DNA of 64,000 nucleotides from Sandaracinus amylolyticus (GTDB lineage: Bacteria > Myxococcota_A > Polyangia > Polyangiales > Sandaracinaceae), in the NCBI RefSeq assembly GCF_000737325.1, contig NZ_CP011125.1:6076001-6140000 (forward strand). The letters run 5' to 3'. The first letter of the stretch is position 1, and each line of letters starts with the position of its first letter. Under the pieces are notes generated by a model. The model saw only the letters and a list, made by a program, of their open reading frames with translations. It was not told the DNA's origin and did not search any database. Below, piece by piece: positions 15,188-24,323 of the stretch. The position numbers and the translations under genes were made by a program.

Positions 15188-16858
15188 ATGTCCGACGACT
15201 CCCTCGATCCCGCGCGCCCGCTCCGCGAGGACGATCGCGACCGCACGCGGCTCGAGGACACGCGCGACGGGATGGATCTCGATCCGGCGGAAGGCCATCC
15301 GGGCTTCGCGACCACGGCGCTCGGCGCCGGCGACGTGCGCGACACCCCGCGGATGCCGACGCTCGTCGACGAGGAGCGCGCGGTGGATCCGTGGATCGGC
15401 CGCGTGCTCTCGAACGTGTATCGCGTCGAGGGCAAGATCGGCGAGGGCGGGATGGGCGCGGTGTACGCCGTGCGCCACGTGCACCTCGGCAAGCAGTACG
15501 CGGTGAAGGTGCTCTCGGCGGGCGTCGCGCAGAACGCGACGGCGGTCGAGCGGCTCAAGCAGGAAGCGATCGCGGCGAGCTCGATCGAGCACGACAACAT
15601 CGTCGAGGTCATCAGCTTCGATCGCTACGCCGACGGCGCGGTCTTCATCGTGATGGAGTACCTGCGGGGCGAGAGCCTCGCCGAGCGCGTCGCGCGCGGG
15701 CCGCTCCCGCTGCACGAAGCGCTCGCGATCGCGCATCAGATCGCGGCAGCGCTCGCGAAGGCGCACCAGCACGACATCGTGCACCGCGACCTGAAGCCCG
15801 AGAACGTCTACCTCGCGAAGAAGGGCGACGCGGAGCGCGCGAAGGTGCTCGACTTCGGCATCTCGAAGGTGAAGAGCGCGGACGCCGAGCAAGTGAAGAT
15901 GACGCGCACCGGCCAGCTGGTCGGGACGCCGCTCTACATGTCGCCCGAGCAGGCGCGCGGAGAGGCGGAGATCGATCGGCGCGTCGACGTCTACGCGCTC
16001 GGCGTGATGCTGTACGAGATGCTGACGGGCTCGCCGCCGTTCGAGGGGCGGAACTACTTCGAGCTCCTCTGGAAGCACGGCAACGAGCCGGCGCAGCCGC
16101 CGAAGCAGCGGAACCCGAACGTCTTCATCCCCGACGAGGTCGAGGCGGTGGTGCTGCGCGCGCTCGCGAAGAAGCGCGAGGAGCGCTTCCAGACGATGGA
16201 GGAGCTCGCGGAGGCGCTGCGGATGGCGGCGCCGGACGTGGCGGTGCCGACCACGGCGTCGTTGCCTCCGCGGAGCGTGAACATCGACGTCGCGCGCGAG
16301 GTGAGGCCGAGCCCCGCCGTGACGCTCGACGCGCCGCCGCCGGCGCGCGAGCAGCGCTCCACGGAGTCGATCCCGGCGCCGCCCACGACGCGCGTGCCGA
16401 TGGCGGCGTGGGTCGGTGGAGCGCTCGTCGCGCTCGCGGCGATCGCGCTCGTCGCGAGCGCGATGGCGGGCGAGCCCGAGGCGCCCCCGCCGACGATCGC
16501 GAGCGCGCCGCAGCCCGCGATCACCGAGCCGGAGATCCGCGCGCCCGAGGTCGCCGAGCCGGAGGTCCGCGAGCCCGAGACCGATCCCGCGCGCGTCGCG
16601 GAGGTCGCGCTCGACTCGACGCCGACCGGCGCGGAAGTGCGCGTCGGCGAGCGCGTGCTCGGGACGACGCCGCTCTTCGCGGATCTGCCGATCGGTGCAC
16701 CGCTCACGCTCGTCTTCCACCACGACGGGTACGTCGACGAGGAAGAGGTGCTCGTGCCCGCGGCGGGCGCGCGGGTGTCGGTGAGGCTTCGCCGTCGCGC
16801 GATCCGCGGCGGCTCGGGATCGTCGGTCTCTTCGCTTCCCATGAAGACGGAGCTCTGA
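15188..16858 (+). CDS. membrane Ser/Thr protein kinase with C-terminal PEGA domain
   Basis: A 556-residue Hanks-type kinase. After a ~75-residue acidic N-terminus the catalytic domain shows GEGGMGAVY (residues ~85-93), the ATP-binding Lys in YAVK (~107), HRDLKPEN (~199-206), DFG (~222) and MSPEQAR. A Pro/Ala-rich linker leads to one membrane helix (WVGGALVALAAIALVASAM). A PEGA domain on the far side follows (VALDSTPTGAEVRVGERVLG through LTLVFHHDGYVDEE). The kinase is therefore cytoplasmic with an outside PEGA sensor or wall-contact domain. The next gene starts directly at its stop and also has PEGA domains, suggesting joint function. Confidence 0.93.
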   Translation: MSDDSLDPARPLREDDRDRTRLEDTRDGMDLDPAEGHPGFATTALGAGDVRDTPRMPTLVDEERAVDPWIGRVLSNVYRVEGKIGEGGMGAVYAVRHVHLGKQYAVKVLSAGVAQNATAVERLKQEAIAASSIEHDNIVEVISFDRYADGAVFIVMEYLRGESLAERVARGPLPLHEALAIAHQIAAALAKAHQHDIVHRDLKPENVYLAKKGDAERAKVLDFGISKVKSADAEQVKMTRTGQLVGTPLYMSPEQARGEAEIDRRVDVYALGVMLYEMLTGSPPFEGRNYFELLWKHGNEPAQPPKQRNPNVFIPDEVEAVVLRALAKKREERFQTMEELAEALRMAAPDVAVPTTASLPPRSVNIDVAREVRPSPAVTLDAPPPAREQRSTESIPAPPTTRVPMAAWVGGALVALAAIALVASAMAGEPEAPPPTIASAPQPAITEPEIRAPEVAEPEVREPETDPARVAEVALDSTPTGAEVRVGERVLGTTPLFADLPIGAPLTLVFHHDGYVDEEEVLVPAAGARVSVRLRRRAIRGGSGSSVSSLPMKTEL

Positions 16859-18211
16859 ATGCGTTGGGGGGTTCGGCGGGCGCGCGCGCTCGCCTTCGTC
16901 GTCGCGCTCGCGCTGATGGCCGGCGCGCCACGCGCGGTGCACGCCGACGACACGGCCGAGGCGGGGGCGCTCTTCGCGAGCGGCAACCAGCACCTCCAGG
17001 CCGCGACGCGATTGCGCGGGGAGCGACGCACGCGCGAGCTCGAAGCCGCGCTCGCCGACTACGTCGCGAGCCTCCGCATCGTGCGGAGCCGCAACGTGCT
17101 GTTCAACGCGTCGCTGGCCGCCGAGCTGCTCGAGCGGCGCGAGGACGCGTTCAACTATCTGTTCGAGTACGTCGGCGTCGCGGGGCTGAGCGAGAGTGAT
17201 CGCGCCGAGGGCACGCGCCGGCTCGACGCGCTGCGGCCGCACGTCGCGGTGCTCGCGATCACGAGCGCGCCGAGCGGCGCCGAGGTGTGGATCGATCGAC
17301 GCGATCTCGCGGCGCGCGGGCGCACGCCGCTCGAGTACGCGGTGAGCGCGGGCGACCATCGCGTGTGGCTGCGCGCGAGCGGATATCGCGACGCGGAGGT
17401 GCAGGTCGCCGCGACCGTGGGCACCACGACGCCGGTGAGCGCGACGCTCGAGGGCGCGCCGGCCTCGGTGCAGGTGCTCGCGCCGCCCGACGTGCGCCTC
17501 ACGCTCGACGGAGAGCCGATCGCCGCGGGCGCGCACGTCGAGATCGCGCCGGGCACGCACGTCGCGCGGCTCGAGCCGGAGGGCGCGGCGCCGATCGAGC
17601 GGCGCTTCGAGGTGCTGCCGGGCGCGGCGCCGATGGTGATCGATCTCGCGACCGCGGCGGCGGGCCTCGCGCGGCGCGAGGGCGCGCTGCTCGTGGTCAC
17701 CAGCGAGCCCGCGGCGCGCGTGATGGTCGACGGCCTCGTCGTCGGGGGCGGCACGGCGGTGCGCGCGCCGGTGACGAGCGGCGCGCACGAGATCGTCGTC
17801 GAGGCCGACGGGCACCTGCCGTACACGACGCGCCACACGTTCGCGACCGGCGATCGCCGCGCGCTCCGGGTGTCGCTCGCGCCGCAACGCGGGGACTCGC
17901 TGCTCGCGCCGCGCATCGTGATGGGCGTCGCGGGAGGGCTCTCGACGATCGCGGTGGCGACGACGGCGATCGGCTGGTTCGTCGCGGACGAGCGCTGGGA
18001 CTCGGCGCACACCGAGGAGAACGCCGACGAGGTCGAGGCGTGGGCGTACGCCGCGTACACCGCGTGGGGCGTCGCGGCGGCGGTGATCGCGACCGAGATC
18101 GTGCTGCTGATCGCCGACGGACGGAGCGACGAGGAGTCGGTCGGTGAGCTCGTCGTCGCGCCGGTCCCGGTCGAGGGCGGCGCGGTGTTGAGCGTCGGAG
18201 GTCGGCTGTGA
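16859..18211 (+). CDS. PEGA-domain exported membrane protein
   Basis: A 450-residue protein starting immediately after the kinase stop (zero spacing). A signal peptide (ALAFVVALALMAGAPRAVHA) is followed by a TPR-like helical region of ~100 residues. Three to four PEGA-type repeats follow (for example ITSAPSGAEVWIDRRDLAARG and VTSEPAARVMVDGLVVGGG). Two hydrophobic helices sit near the C-terminus (VAGGLSTIAVATTAIGWF and AWGVAAAVIATEIVLLI). PEGA repeats are surface or periplasmic beta domains. The final GTGA overlap couples it to the following lipoprotein gene. Confidence 0.85.
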   Translation: MRWGVRRARALAFVVALALMAGAPRAVHADDTAEAGALFASGNQHLQAATRLRGERRTRELEAALADYVASLRIVRSRNVLFNASLAAELLERREDAFNYLFEYVGVAGLSESDRAEGTRRLDALRPHVAVLAITSAPSGAEVWIDRRDLAARGRTPLEYAVSAGDHRVWLRASGYRDAEVQVAATVGTTTPVSATLEGAPASVQVLAPPDVRLTLDGEPIAAGAHVEIAPGTHVARLEPEGAAPIERRFEVLPGAAPMVIDLATAAAGLARREGALLVVTSEPAARVMVDGLVVGGGTAVRAPVTSGAHEIVVEADGHLPYTTRHTFATGDRRALRVSLAPQRGDSLLAPRIVMGVAGGLSTIAVATTAIGWFVADERWDSAHTEENADEVEAWAYAAYTAWGVAAAVIATEIVLLIADGRSDEESVGELVVAPVPVEGGAVLSVGGRL

Positions 18212-20244
18212 CGCGCGCCGGGCTCGCGTGCGCCGCGCTCGCGCTCGTCGGGTGCTTGATGCCCGATCGATCGCTGATCGAGCGCGACGCCGGCATGGAC
18301 GCGCCGGACACGAGCCAGTGGGAGGACGCGGGCGACGCGGGCGAGGATGCCGGCGACGGCGGGTGCCGCACCGACCAGCAGTTCGAGCGCACGTGCGACA
18401 ACGGCGAGGACGACGACTGCGACGGGCTCGTCGACTGCAACGACTTCGACTGCGGCCGCGAGCTCGAGTGCTGCGGCTCGGGCGGTGAGAGCGTCGTCTC
18501 GGAGTTCGCGACCGACTCGCTCGACTGGGTGTCCCTGCCGATCGGCGTGCCTCCGGCGATCCAGCGCGAGACCACCGACGACGTGGTCTCGAGCTTCGGC
18601 ACCGGCGATCCGCGCGGCCTCCGCTACGTCGAGTGCCTGCCGGTCGATCTCGGGATGTCGATCACCGCGACGCTGCGCGCACCGCGCGGCACCGCGTGCG
18701 CCACGCGCGAGGGCTGCGAGTACGCGAGCATCGTGCTCACCGCCGTGCCCGACATGGCGCGCGGCGCGTCGCTGCCCGACGAGCTCTCGGTGCGGGTGTA
18801 CCGTGATCGCATCGTCGAGGTGCGCCGCGCGGGGCGCGTGATCGACACCGCGCCGCAGTCGTTCGGCATCGACGACGTGAACGTCACGATCGAGCTCTCG
18901 CCGGGCGTGTCGGGCGGCGCCGCGTGGATCTTCGCGCGCGTGCTCGTCGCGCAGACCGGCGTCGACACCTGGGACGTGTTCGCCGACAGCGACGACGGTG
19001 GACGTCGTGCGCTCATCCCGCGCGAGCACCTCGCCGGCGAGGGCTTCGGATGCGCGGCGGTGCGCGGGCTCTACGTCGCGCTCGAAGGGCGGGGCAACTA
19101 CGTCGACGTCGACGCGGTGGGCAGCGATCCGTACGAGTGCGCAAACCCGAGTAATTTCCGCACGATCGAAGGCGCGAGCACCGGGCTCGATCACACCGCG
19201 CTGCGCGCGGCGGACGCGTGGGCGGCAGGCGGCGTCGGGGCGCCGACGCTCGGCAGCTACTTCGTCGGTGTCGACGACGCGTGGGACGTGTACTTCGACG
19301 CGACGAACGTGCCGCGCACGAACGAGCTCTCGGCGCCGGTGCGCTTCGCGATCGGCGGCGCGACGACGAGCGACGACGAGGGCCTCGCGGCGTGGACCTC
19401 GCGCGACGCGCTCGGCGCGCCGGTGCTCGGCGTGAGCCCTCCGCAGTGCGTGGGCGCCGCGTGCCCGCCGCTCTCGAGCGTGCGCGAGCCGGCGCTGTAC
19501 GTGCCGCTCGACGAAGAGACGCGCTCGATCGAGCGCTCGACGCAAGGCTGGCTCGCGGCGGCGCGCGAGCTCGACGGCTCGAACGGGCGGCGCTTCGGCA
19601 TCGATCTGCACCCGATGGGCCTCAGCCCGTTCTTCGTCGCCGACGATGCGATGCCCGTGCTCCGCCCCGACACCGAGGGCGGCGGATGCACCTCGCTGCG
19701 CGACCCGCTGCTGCTCCCCGCGGGGCCGCACCCGACGACGACGTTCTGGCTGCTCTACGGGTGCGAGCGCACCGGCACGCTCCGCGAGATCCGCATGGCG
19801 CGCGTCGACGTCGACGGCGGCGTGCGCGCGACGCTGCCGAGCGAGGTCGTGCTCGACGCCGACGACTTCGGCGACATCGCCGCGATCACGCTGCGCGGCG
19901 CGGACGGCGCGTCGTGGTTCCCCAACGACGACGAGGACCTCGCGATCCATCGGCTCTGGGTCGTCGCGCGCGATCTCGCGGGACGCACCAGCGTCGCGTT
20001 CGCGGAGTCCGCCGCGCCGCGCGACGAGCCGCCGCGCTTCGTGCCCTACGCCGCGAACCCGGTGCTGCGCGCGAGCGATCCCGTGCTCGGTGCGTGCCCC
20101 GGGCGCTGCGACATCGAGTCGATCGCCGCCGCGCGCATCGCGAACTCGCCGCAGCGCGTGCGGCTCCTGGTCGGACGAACGATCACCACCGCGACCGAGG
20201 TACGACACACGCTCCTGCCGCTCGATCAGGTCTGGCCGCAGTGA
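18208..20244 (+). CDS. Asp/Cys-rich lipoprotein, paralogue A of three
   Basis: A 678-residue lipoprotein starting at a GTG that overlaps the previous stop by 4 bp. The signal peptide ends in LVGC. A Thr/Asp/Ala linker precedes a Cys- and Asp-rich block (CDNGEDDDCDGLVDCNDFDC, residues ~64-83). Such blocks recur in myxobacterial surface proteins and probably bind calcium. The remaining ~580 residues are beta-rich and unrecognised. It shares the block and general layout with the next two genes, but its C-terminus lacks their propeller signature. It probably sits on the outer membrane or periplasmic face; function is unknown. Confidence 0.75.
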   Translation: MTRAGLACAALALVGCLMPDRSLIERDAGMDAPDTSQWEDAGDAGEDAGDGGCRTDQQFERTCDNGEDDDCDGLVDCNDFDCGRELECCGSGGESVVSEFATDSLDWVSLPIGVPPAIQRETTDDVVSSFGTGDPRGLRYVECLPVDLGMSITATLRAPRGTACATREGCEYASIVLTAVPDMARGASLPDELSVRVYRDRIVEVRRAGRVIDTAPQSFGIDDVNVTIELSPGVSGGAAWIFARVLVAQTGVDTWDVFADSDDGGRRALIPREHLAGEGFGCAAVRGLYVALEGRGNYVDVDAVGSDPYECANPSNFRTIEGASTGLDHTALRAADAWAAGGVGAPTLGSYFVGVDDAWDVYFDATNVPRTNELSAPVRFAIGGATTSDDEGLAAWTSRDALGAPVLGVSPPQCVGAACPPLSSVREPALYVPLDEETRSIERSTQGWLAAARELDGSNGRRFGIDLHPMGLSPFFVADDAMPVLRPDTEGGGCTSLRDPLLLPAGPHPTTTFWLLYGCERTGTLREIRMARVDVDGGVRATLPSEVVLDADDFGDIAAITLRGADGASWFPNDDEDLAIHRLWVVARDLAGRTSVAFAESAAPRDEPPRFVPYAANPVLRASDPVLGACPGRCDIESIAAARIANSPQRVRLLVGRTITTATEVRHTLLPLDQVWPQ

Positions 20245-20337
20245 GCGAGTCGCTGGCACACAATCTGATGAGCGAGCTCGGGGCGCGTTGCGTGTGCCAG
20301 AGTGAGATCGGCGCGCTCCGCTCCCGGGTGATCCGCG

Positions 20338-22320
20338 ATGCAGCACCGCTCCCGTAGCGCCACGATCCTCGGGTTCGCGCTCGCCACCTCGGCGCTGGCG
20401 ATGCCGCTCGCGCTCGGCTGCGACGACGACACCGACGGCTCGGCGATCGACGTGCCCGACGGCGGTGCAGGTGCCACCGACGCGGGCGGGTGGCCACGGG
20501 CGGACGCCGGGGCCGGCACCGACGACGCGGGAGCCCCGGCCTACCCCGGCGAAGACAGCCCGCCCAGCGGCGCGGGGTGCTTCGACTTCGTCGACGGTGA
20601 CGGCGACGCCGAGCTCGACTGCGACGACCCCGACTGCGCGTCCACGCCCGTGTGTTGCGTCGGTCGATCGTCGGAGTCCTGCTGCCGTCCCGCGACGCCG
20701 CGCGTCGTCGCGTTCTCCGAGTGCAGCGGCACGGGGAGCGACGCGCTGCTCGCGTGCGCGCCCGGCGCGACGCTCTTCGGGAGCCCGTCGCCCGAGCTGC
20801 GCGACTTCGCGTTCTACCCGAACGGCGGCGATCGCTACGACAGCGGGCTCGTGCTCGGCGGCAGCGTCGACCCGCGGGTGTCACGCCTCTCGATCCTCGC
20901 GAGCGTCGAGGCGGAGGACGCGTGCGACGGCTGCCTCGACTCGGTCGCGGTGGGGCTGACGTCGAGCGCGGCGACGCTCGGCACCACGTCGCTGGTCGAC
21001 GCCGACGTCGCGTTCCTCGTGAGCGCCGCGAGCGGCGAGCTGCGGCTGGTCGTCGGTGGCGCGGTGTCGCGCGCGGTGCCCCTCGCCGACGTGCGGGCGA
21101 TGCTGGGGGCCGGGCCGCGTGACGCGATCACCTACGAGCTCGCGACGAGCACGAGCGGGCGCGTCGACGTGAGCGCGTCGACGAGCGGTCCGACCGGCCC
21201 GTGGACGTCGATCTTCGGCGGCGTGCGCTACGCGCCGCGCGGCCCGGCGCGCGTGATCGCGTGGGGGCGCGCGTCGAACCGCGGGCCGAGCGATCCGCCC
21301 CCTGCGCACCTGCGTCGGCTCGAGGTGAGCGAGGGCACCTGCGACGCGCCTGCGTCGCTCGAGCGCGGCAACGACGTGATCCTGCCCGACGCGATCGATC
21401 CGTGGTGGTCGAGCGGCGAGCGCACGCGCGCGCCCTCGGTCGTGACCTACGACGATCAGGGCGGCGAGCGTCGCGCGCGGATGGCGTTCCTCTACCAGGG
21501 CCGCATCCACGCCGCGGCGGGCATCGACGGCGGCCGGTTCCGCGCGCTCGCGGATCCCGGCGATCCCGAGAGCGCGATGATCGCGCCCGGTGATGCGCCG
21601 TGGCTCGCAGCCGTGGCGGATCCCGCGCTCCTGCGCGGCGCCGATCGCCGCTGGCAGCTCTGGTTCACCGCGATCGCCGACGACGGCACGACGTCGATCG
21701 CGCGCGCCGTCGGCGGCACGGCGGACTCGCTCGCGATGGGCGCGCCGGAGCGCGTGCTCGCGCCGACGAGCGAGCTCGACACGACTGTCGCGTGGGACTC
21801 GCCGTCCGTGATCCGCACCGCGAGCGGTCGCACGCTGCTCGCCGCGCGCCGGCGCGATGCGGACGGCACGAGCGAGGTCGCGCTGTTCGCGGTCGACGAG
21901 AGCGGGGCGCCCTTCCCCGCCGACACGACGATCTACGACCCGAGCGCGGGCGAGGTCCGCGAGGACGGCCACGTGGTGCGTCGGGCGACCGGCATCGCGA
22001 CCGACTTCGACTGCGACGAGGTCGCGGCCCCCGCGCTGATCGAGTACGGCGGCGTGCTGCGCCTCTACTACGCAGGGCGTCGCGGCACGCGCTGGTCGAT
22101 CGGCGTGATGCTCTCGCAGGACGGCGTGCACTGGCGCGAGGGCAACGACGGGCGCGCGATCCTCGCGGGCTCGGGCGCGGGCTTCGACGCCCTCTCGACC
22201 AACGATCCCGCGCCGGTCGTCGACGGCGCGGAGCTGCGCCTCTACTACACGGGGAGCGACGGAGTGCGCGACGCGATCGGGCTCGCACGCCACGCGATCC
22301 CCCAGGGAGCCGTGCCGTGA
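20338..22320 (+). CDS. Asp/Cys-rich lipoprotein with beta-propeller tail, paralogue B
   Basis: A 660-residue lipoprotein (lipobox ALGC near residue 28). An Ala/Asp/Gly linker leads to the block CFDFVDGDGDAELDCDDPDC (~81-100), immediately followed by CCVGRSSESCC. A ~200-residue lectin-like beta domain follows. The C-terminal half recalls five-bladed propellers of the GH32/43/62 type: RLYYAGRRGTRWSIGVMLS, then DGVHWREG. No catalytic acid triad can be assigned with confidence, so hydrolase activity is unproven. It is coupled to paralogue C by a GTGA overlap. Confidence 0.75.
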   Translation: MQHRSRSATILGFALATSALAMPLALGCDDDTDGSAIDVPDGGAGATDAGGWPRADAGAGTDDAGAPAYPGEDSPPSGAGCFDFVDGDGDAELDCDDPDCASTPVCCVGRSSESCCRPATPRVVAFSECSGTGSDALLACAPGATLFGSPSPELRDFAFYPNGGDRYDSGLVLGGSVDPRVSRLSILASVEAEDACDGCLDSVAVGLTSSAATLGTTSLVDADVAFLVSAASGELRLVVGGAVSRAVPLADVRAMLGAGPRDAITYELATSTSGRVDVSASTSGPTGPWTSIFGGVRYAPRGPARVIAWGRASNRGPSDPPPAHLRRLEVSEGTCDAPASLERGNDVILPDAIDPWWSSGERTRAPSVVTYDDQGGERRARMAFLYQGRIHAAAGIDGGRFRALADPGDPESAMIAPGDAPWLAAVADPALLRGADRRWQLWFTAIADDGTTSIARAVGGTADSLAMGAPERVLAPTSELDTTVAWDSPSVIRTASGRTLLAARRRDADGTSEVALFAVDESGAPFPADTTIYDPSAGEVREDGHVVRRATGIATDFDCDEVAAPALIEYGGVLRLYYAGRRGTRWSIGVMLSQDGVHWREGNDGRAILAGSGAGFDALSTNDPAPVVDGAELRLYYTGSDGVRDAIGLARHAIPQGAVP

Positions 22321-24200
22321 GCGCGCGCGCTGCATCGCTGCTCGTGATCGCGTCGCTCGTGGGATGCACGGCGGCGGGCGCCGACCGCGATCCTCACGGC
22401 CCGACCGATGCCAGCGTGATGGCGGGGAACGACGCCGGGCCGGCGCCACCCGAGCACGATGGAGGCTCGGGCACCGACGCGGGGGGTGCGTCTCCCGGTC
22501 GTGAAGGCCTCGACAACGCGGCCGAGTGCTTCGACGGCCTCGACAACGACGCGGTCGGCGGGCTCGACTGCGCCGATCCCGGCTGCGGCGCGACCGCCGT
22601 GTGCTGCGTCGGAGTCGCGAGCGACGCGTGCTGCAACGCGAGGCTCCCGGGCACCGCGCTCCCGAGCCTCGCTGCGTGCGCGGGCGGTGCCGCATCGGCA
22701 TGCAGCGCGCTCGCGAGCGCGCGTGTCTTCGGCGGCCCCGAGCCGATCGTCGACGCGGAGGGCGCGCTCGTACCGAACGGCGGTGAGTCGAGCGACAGCG
22801 GCATCGTGCTCGAGGGCGAGGTGCACCCGCGCACCGCGCGCGTGACGGTGCGCGCGCGCATCGCCGCGCCGACGAGCTGCGACGGATGCATCGACGCGGT
22901 CGCGGTCTCCCTCGCGAACGACGACGCGATCGGGCCCAGCGTGCGCGGCGTGACCGGCCTGCTCGTGAGCGGCTCGCGCGGCGACGTGTCGCTGCTCGTC
23001 GGCGGCGCGGTCGCGTGGACGACGCCGCTCCCCGACGACGCGCCGCACGACTACGTGCTCACCGTCGACCCGTCGGGCGTCGTCTCACTGAGCAGCGACA
23101 TGCCCGGGATCCTCGAAGCGCGCGTCGCCGCTGCGCTGCCCGACGCCGCGCTCCGCGTGGTCGTGCACGGGCGCACCACCAACCGCGGCGCGTCGAGCGA
23201 AGCGCCCGCGCGCCTCGTGTCGCTCGCGATCGAGTCGAGCGGCTGCGACATCCCCGACGCGCTCGCGCGCGCGACGAGCCCGCTCGCGCCGAGCGGCAGC
23301 GTGCCGTGGGTCTCGGGCAGCGAGCGCGCACCATCGATCGCACGCCCCGAGGACGCGCCGGAGAGCGCGACGCGCCTCGCGTTCGCGGCGGGCGGTGCGA
23401 TCTGGCTCGCACGTCCCGACGGCGCGGGCGGGTTCGTCCCGCTCGACGGCGGCGCGGTGCTGAGCCCCGACGATCAGCTCCCGTTCGGCCTGCGCGATCC
23501 GCACCTCGTCCCGCTGGAGGACCGCTGGCTCCTCCTCGCGACCGCGCTCGACGCGGAGGGACGGCGTCGCGTCGTGCGCATCGAGGGCGGCGCGGACTGG
23601 GCGGACACGTTCGATCTCGAGACGATGCGGAACCTCGTCACGCTCCCGATCGTCGATCCGGAGGGCGACGTGGTGGAGCTCGACGGCGCGAGCGCGGTGC
23701 GCGCCGGCAGCGCGCTGTACGTCGCGGCGCGCGCGATCCGCGCGAGCGGCGAGAGCGCGATCGTCCTGCTGCGCGCGGGGTCGGAGGCGGACGGCGCGTT
23801 CGAGCTCGGCGACGTGTGCGGCACCGGCTGCGGATCGATCGCGGAGGGCGGCACCATCGCGGTGCACTCGGCGCGCGAGGACGATCCGCGCGCGTTCGAT
23901 CACGACGAGGTCGCGGCGCCGGCGCTCGTGCACCAGGGCGGCGTCTACCGCCTCTACTACGCGGGTCGTCGCGGCACGCGATGGTCGATCGGGCTGCTCG
24001 TCTCGATCGACCTGCGCTTCTTCCGCGAGGGCAACGAGGGCGCGCCGGTGCTCACGCCCTCGGGCCAGGGCGCGGATGCGCTGGGCGTGCTCGATCCCGA
24101 GCCCTGGATCGACGGCGACACGTTCGTGCTGCTCCACACCGCGAGCGACGGCGTGCGCACCGCGCTGCGCCGCGCGACCCAGCCCGCGCCCGTACGCTGA
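22317..24200 (+). CDS. Asp/Cys-rich lipoprotein with beta-propeller tail, paralogue C
   Basis: A 627-residue lipoprotein from a GTG start inside the previous gene's stop (GTGA). Its signal peptide ends in LVGC. The acidic Cys block is CFDGLDNDAVGGLDCADPGC, followed by CCVGVASDACC, closely matching paralogue B. The tail repeats RLYYAGRRGTRWSIGLLVS and FFREGNEG. B and C are clearly a tandem duplication that has since diverged. Both are predicted outer-surface proteins with a sugar-binding or sugar-cleaving propeller fold. This is inference from the pattern, not a proven activity. Confidence 0.75.
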   Translation: MSARAASLLVIASLVGCTAAGADRDPHGPTDASVMAGNDAGPAPPEHDGGSGTDAGGASPGREGLDNAAECFDGLDNDAVGGLDCADPGCGATAVCCVGVASDACCNARLPGTALPSLAACAGGAASACSALASARVFGGPEPIVDAEGALVPNGGESSDSGIVLEGEVHPRTARVTVRARIAAPTSCDGCIDAVAVSLANDDAIGPSVRGVTGLLVSGSRGDVSLLVGGAVAWTTPLPDDAPHDYVLTVDPSGVVSLSSDMPGILEARVAAALPDAALRVVVHGRTTNRGASSEAPARLVSLAIESSGCDIPDALARATSPLAPSGSVPWVSGSERAPSIARPEDAPESATRLAFAAGGAIWLARPDGAGGFVPLDGGAVLSPDDQLPFGLRDPHLVPLEDRWLLLATALDAEGRRRVVRIEGGADWADTFDLETMRNLVTLPIVDPEGDVVELDGASAVRAGSALYVAARAIRASGESAIVLLRAGSEADGAFELGDVCGTGCGSIAEGGTIAVHSAREDDPRAFDHDEVAAPALVHQGGVYRLYYAGRRGTRWSIGLLVSIDLRFFREGNEGAPVLTPSGQGADALGVLDPEPWIDGDTFVLLHTASDGVRTALRRATQPAPVR

Positions 24201-24323
24201 GCGGATACTTCTCCGCCTGGAGCACAACGCGACGCGACGAAACTGCGCCCGAATCGTTGCTGTACGCAACGTGCACAGCATTCCCGAATCGCTCAGAGTT
24301 CGCGAGGATCGAGCGGAGGAGCC

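Noticed and set aside
17155-20346. Minus-strand open frame of over 1,000 codons opposite the PEGA and lipoprotein A genes
   Set aside because: Low-complexity Arg/Ala/Asp composition, no recognisable domain, and fully explained by codon bias of the sense genes.
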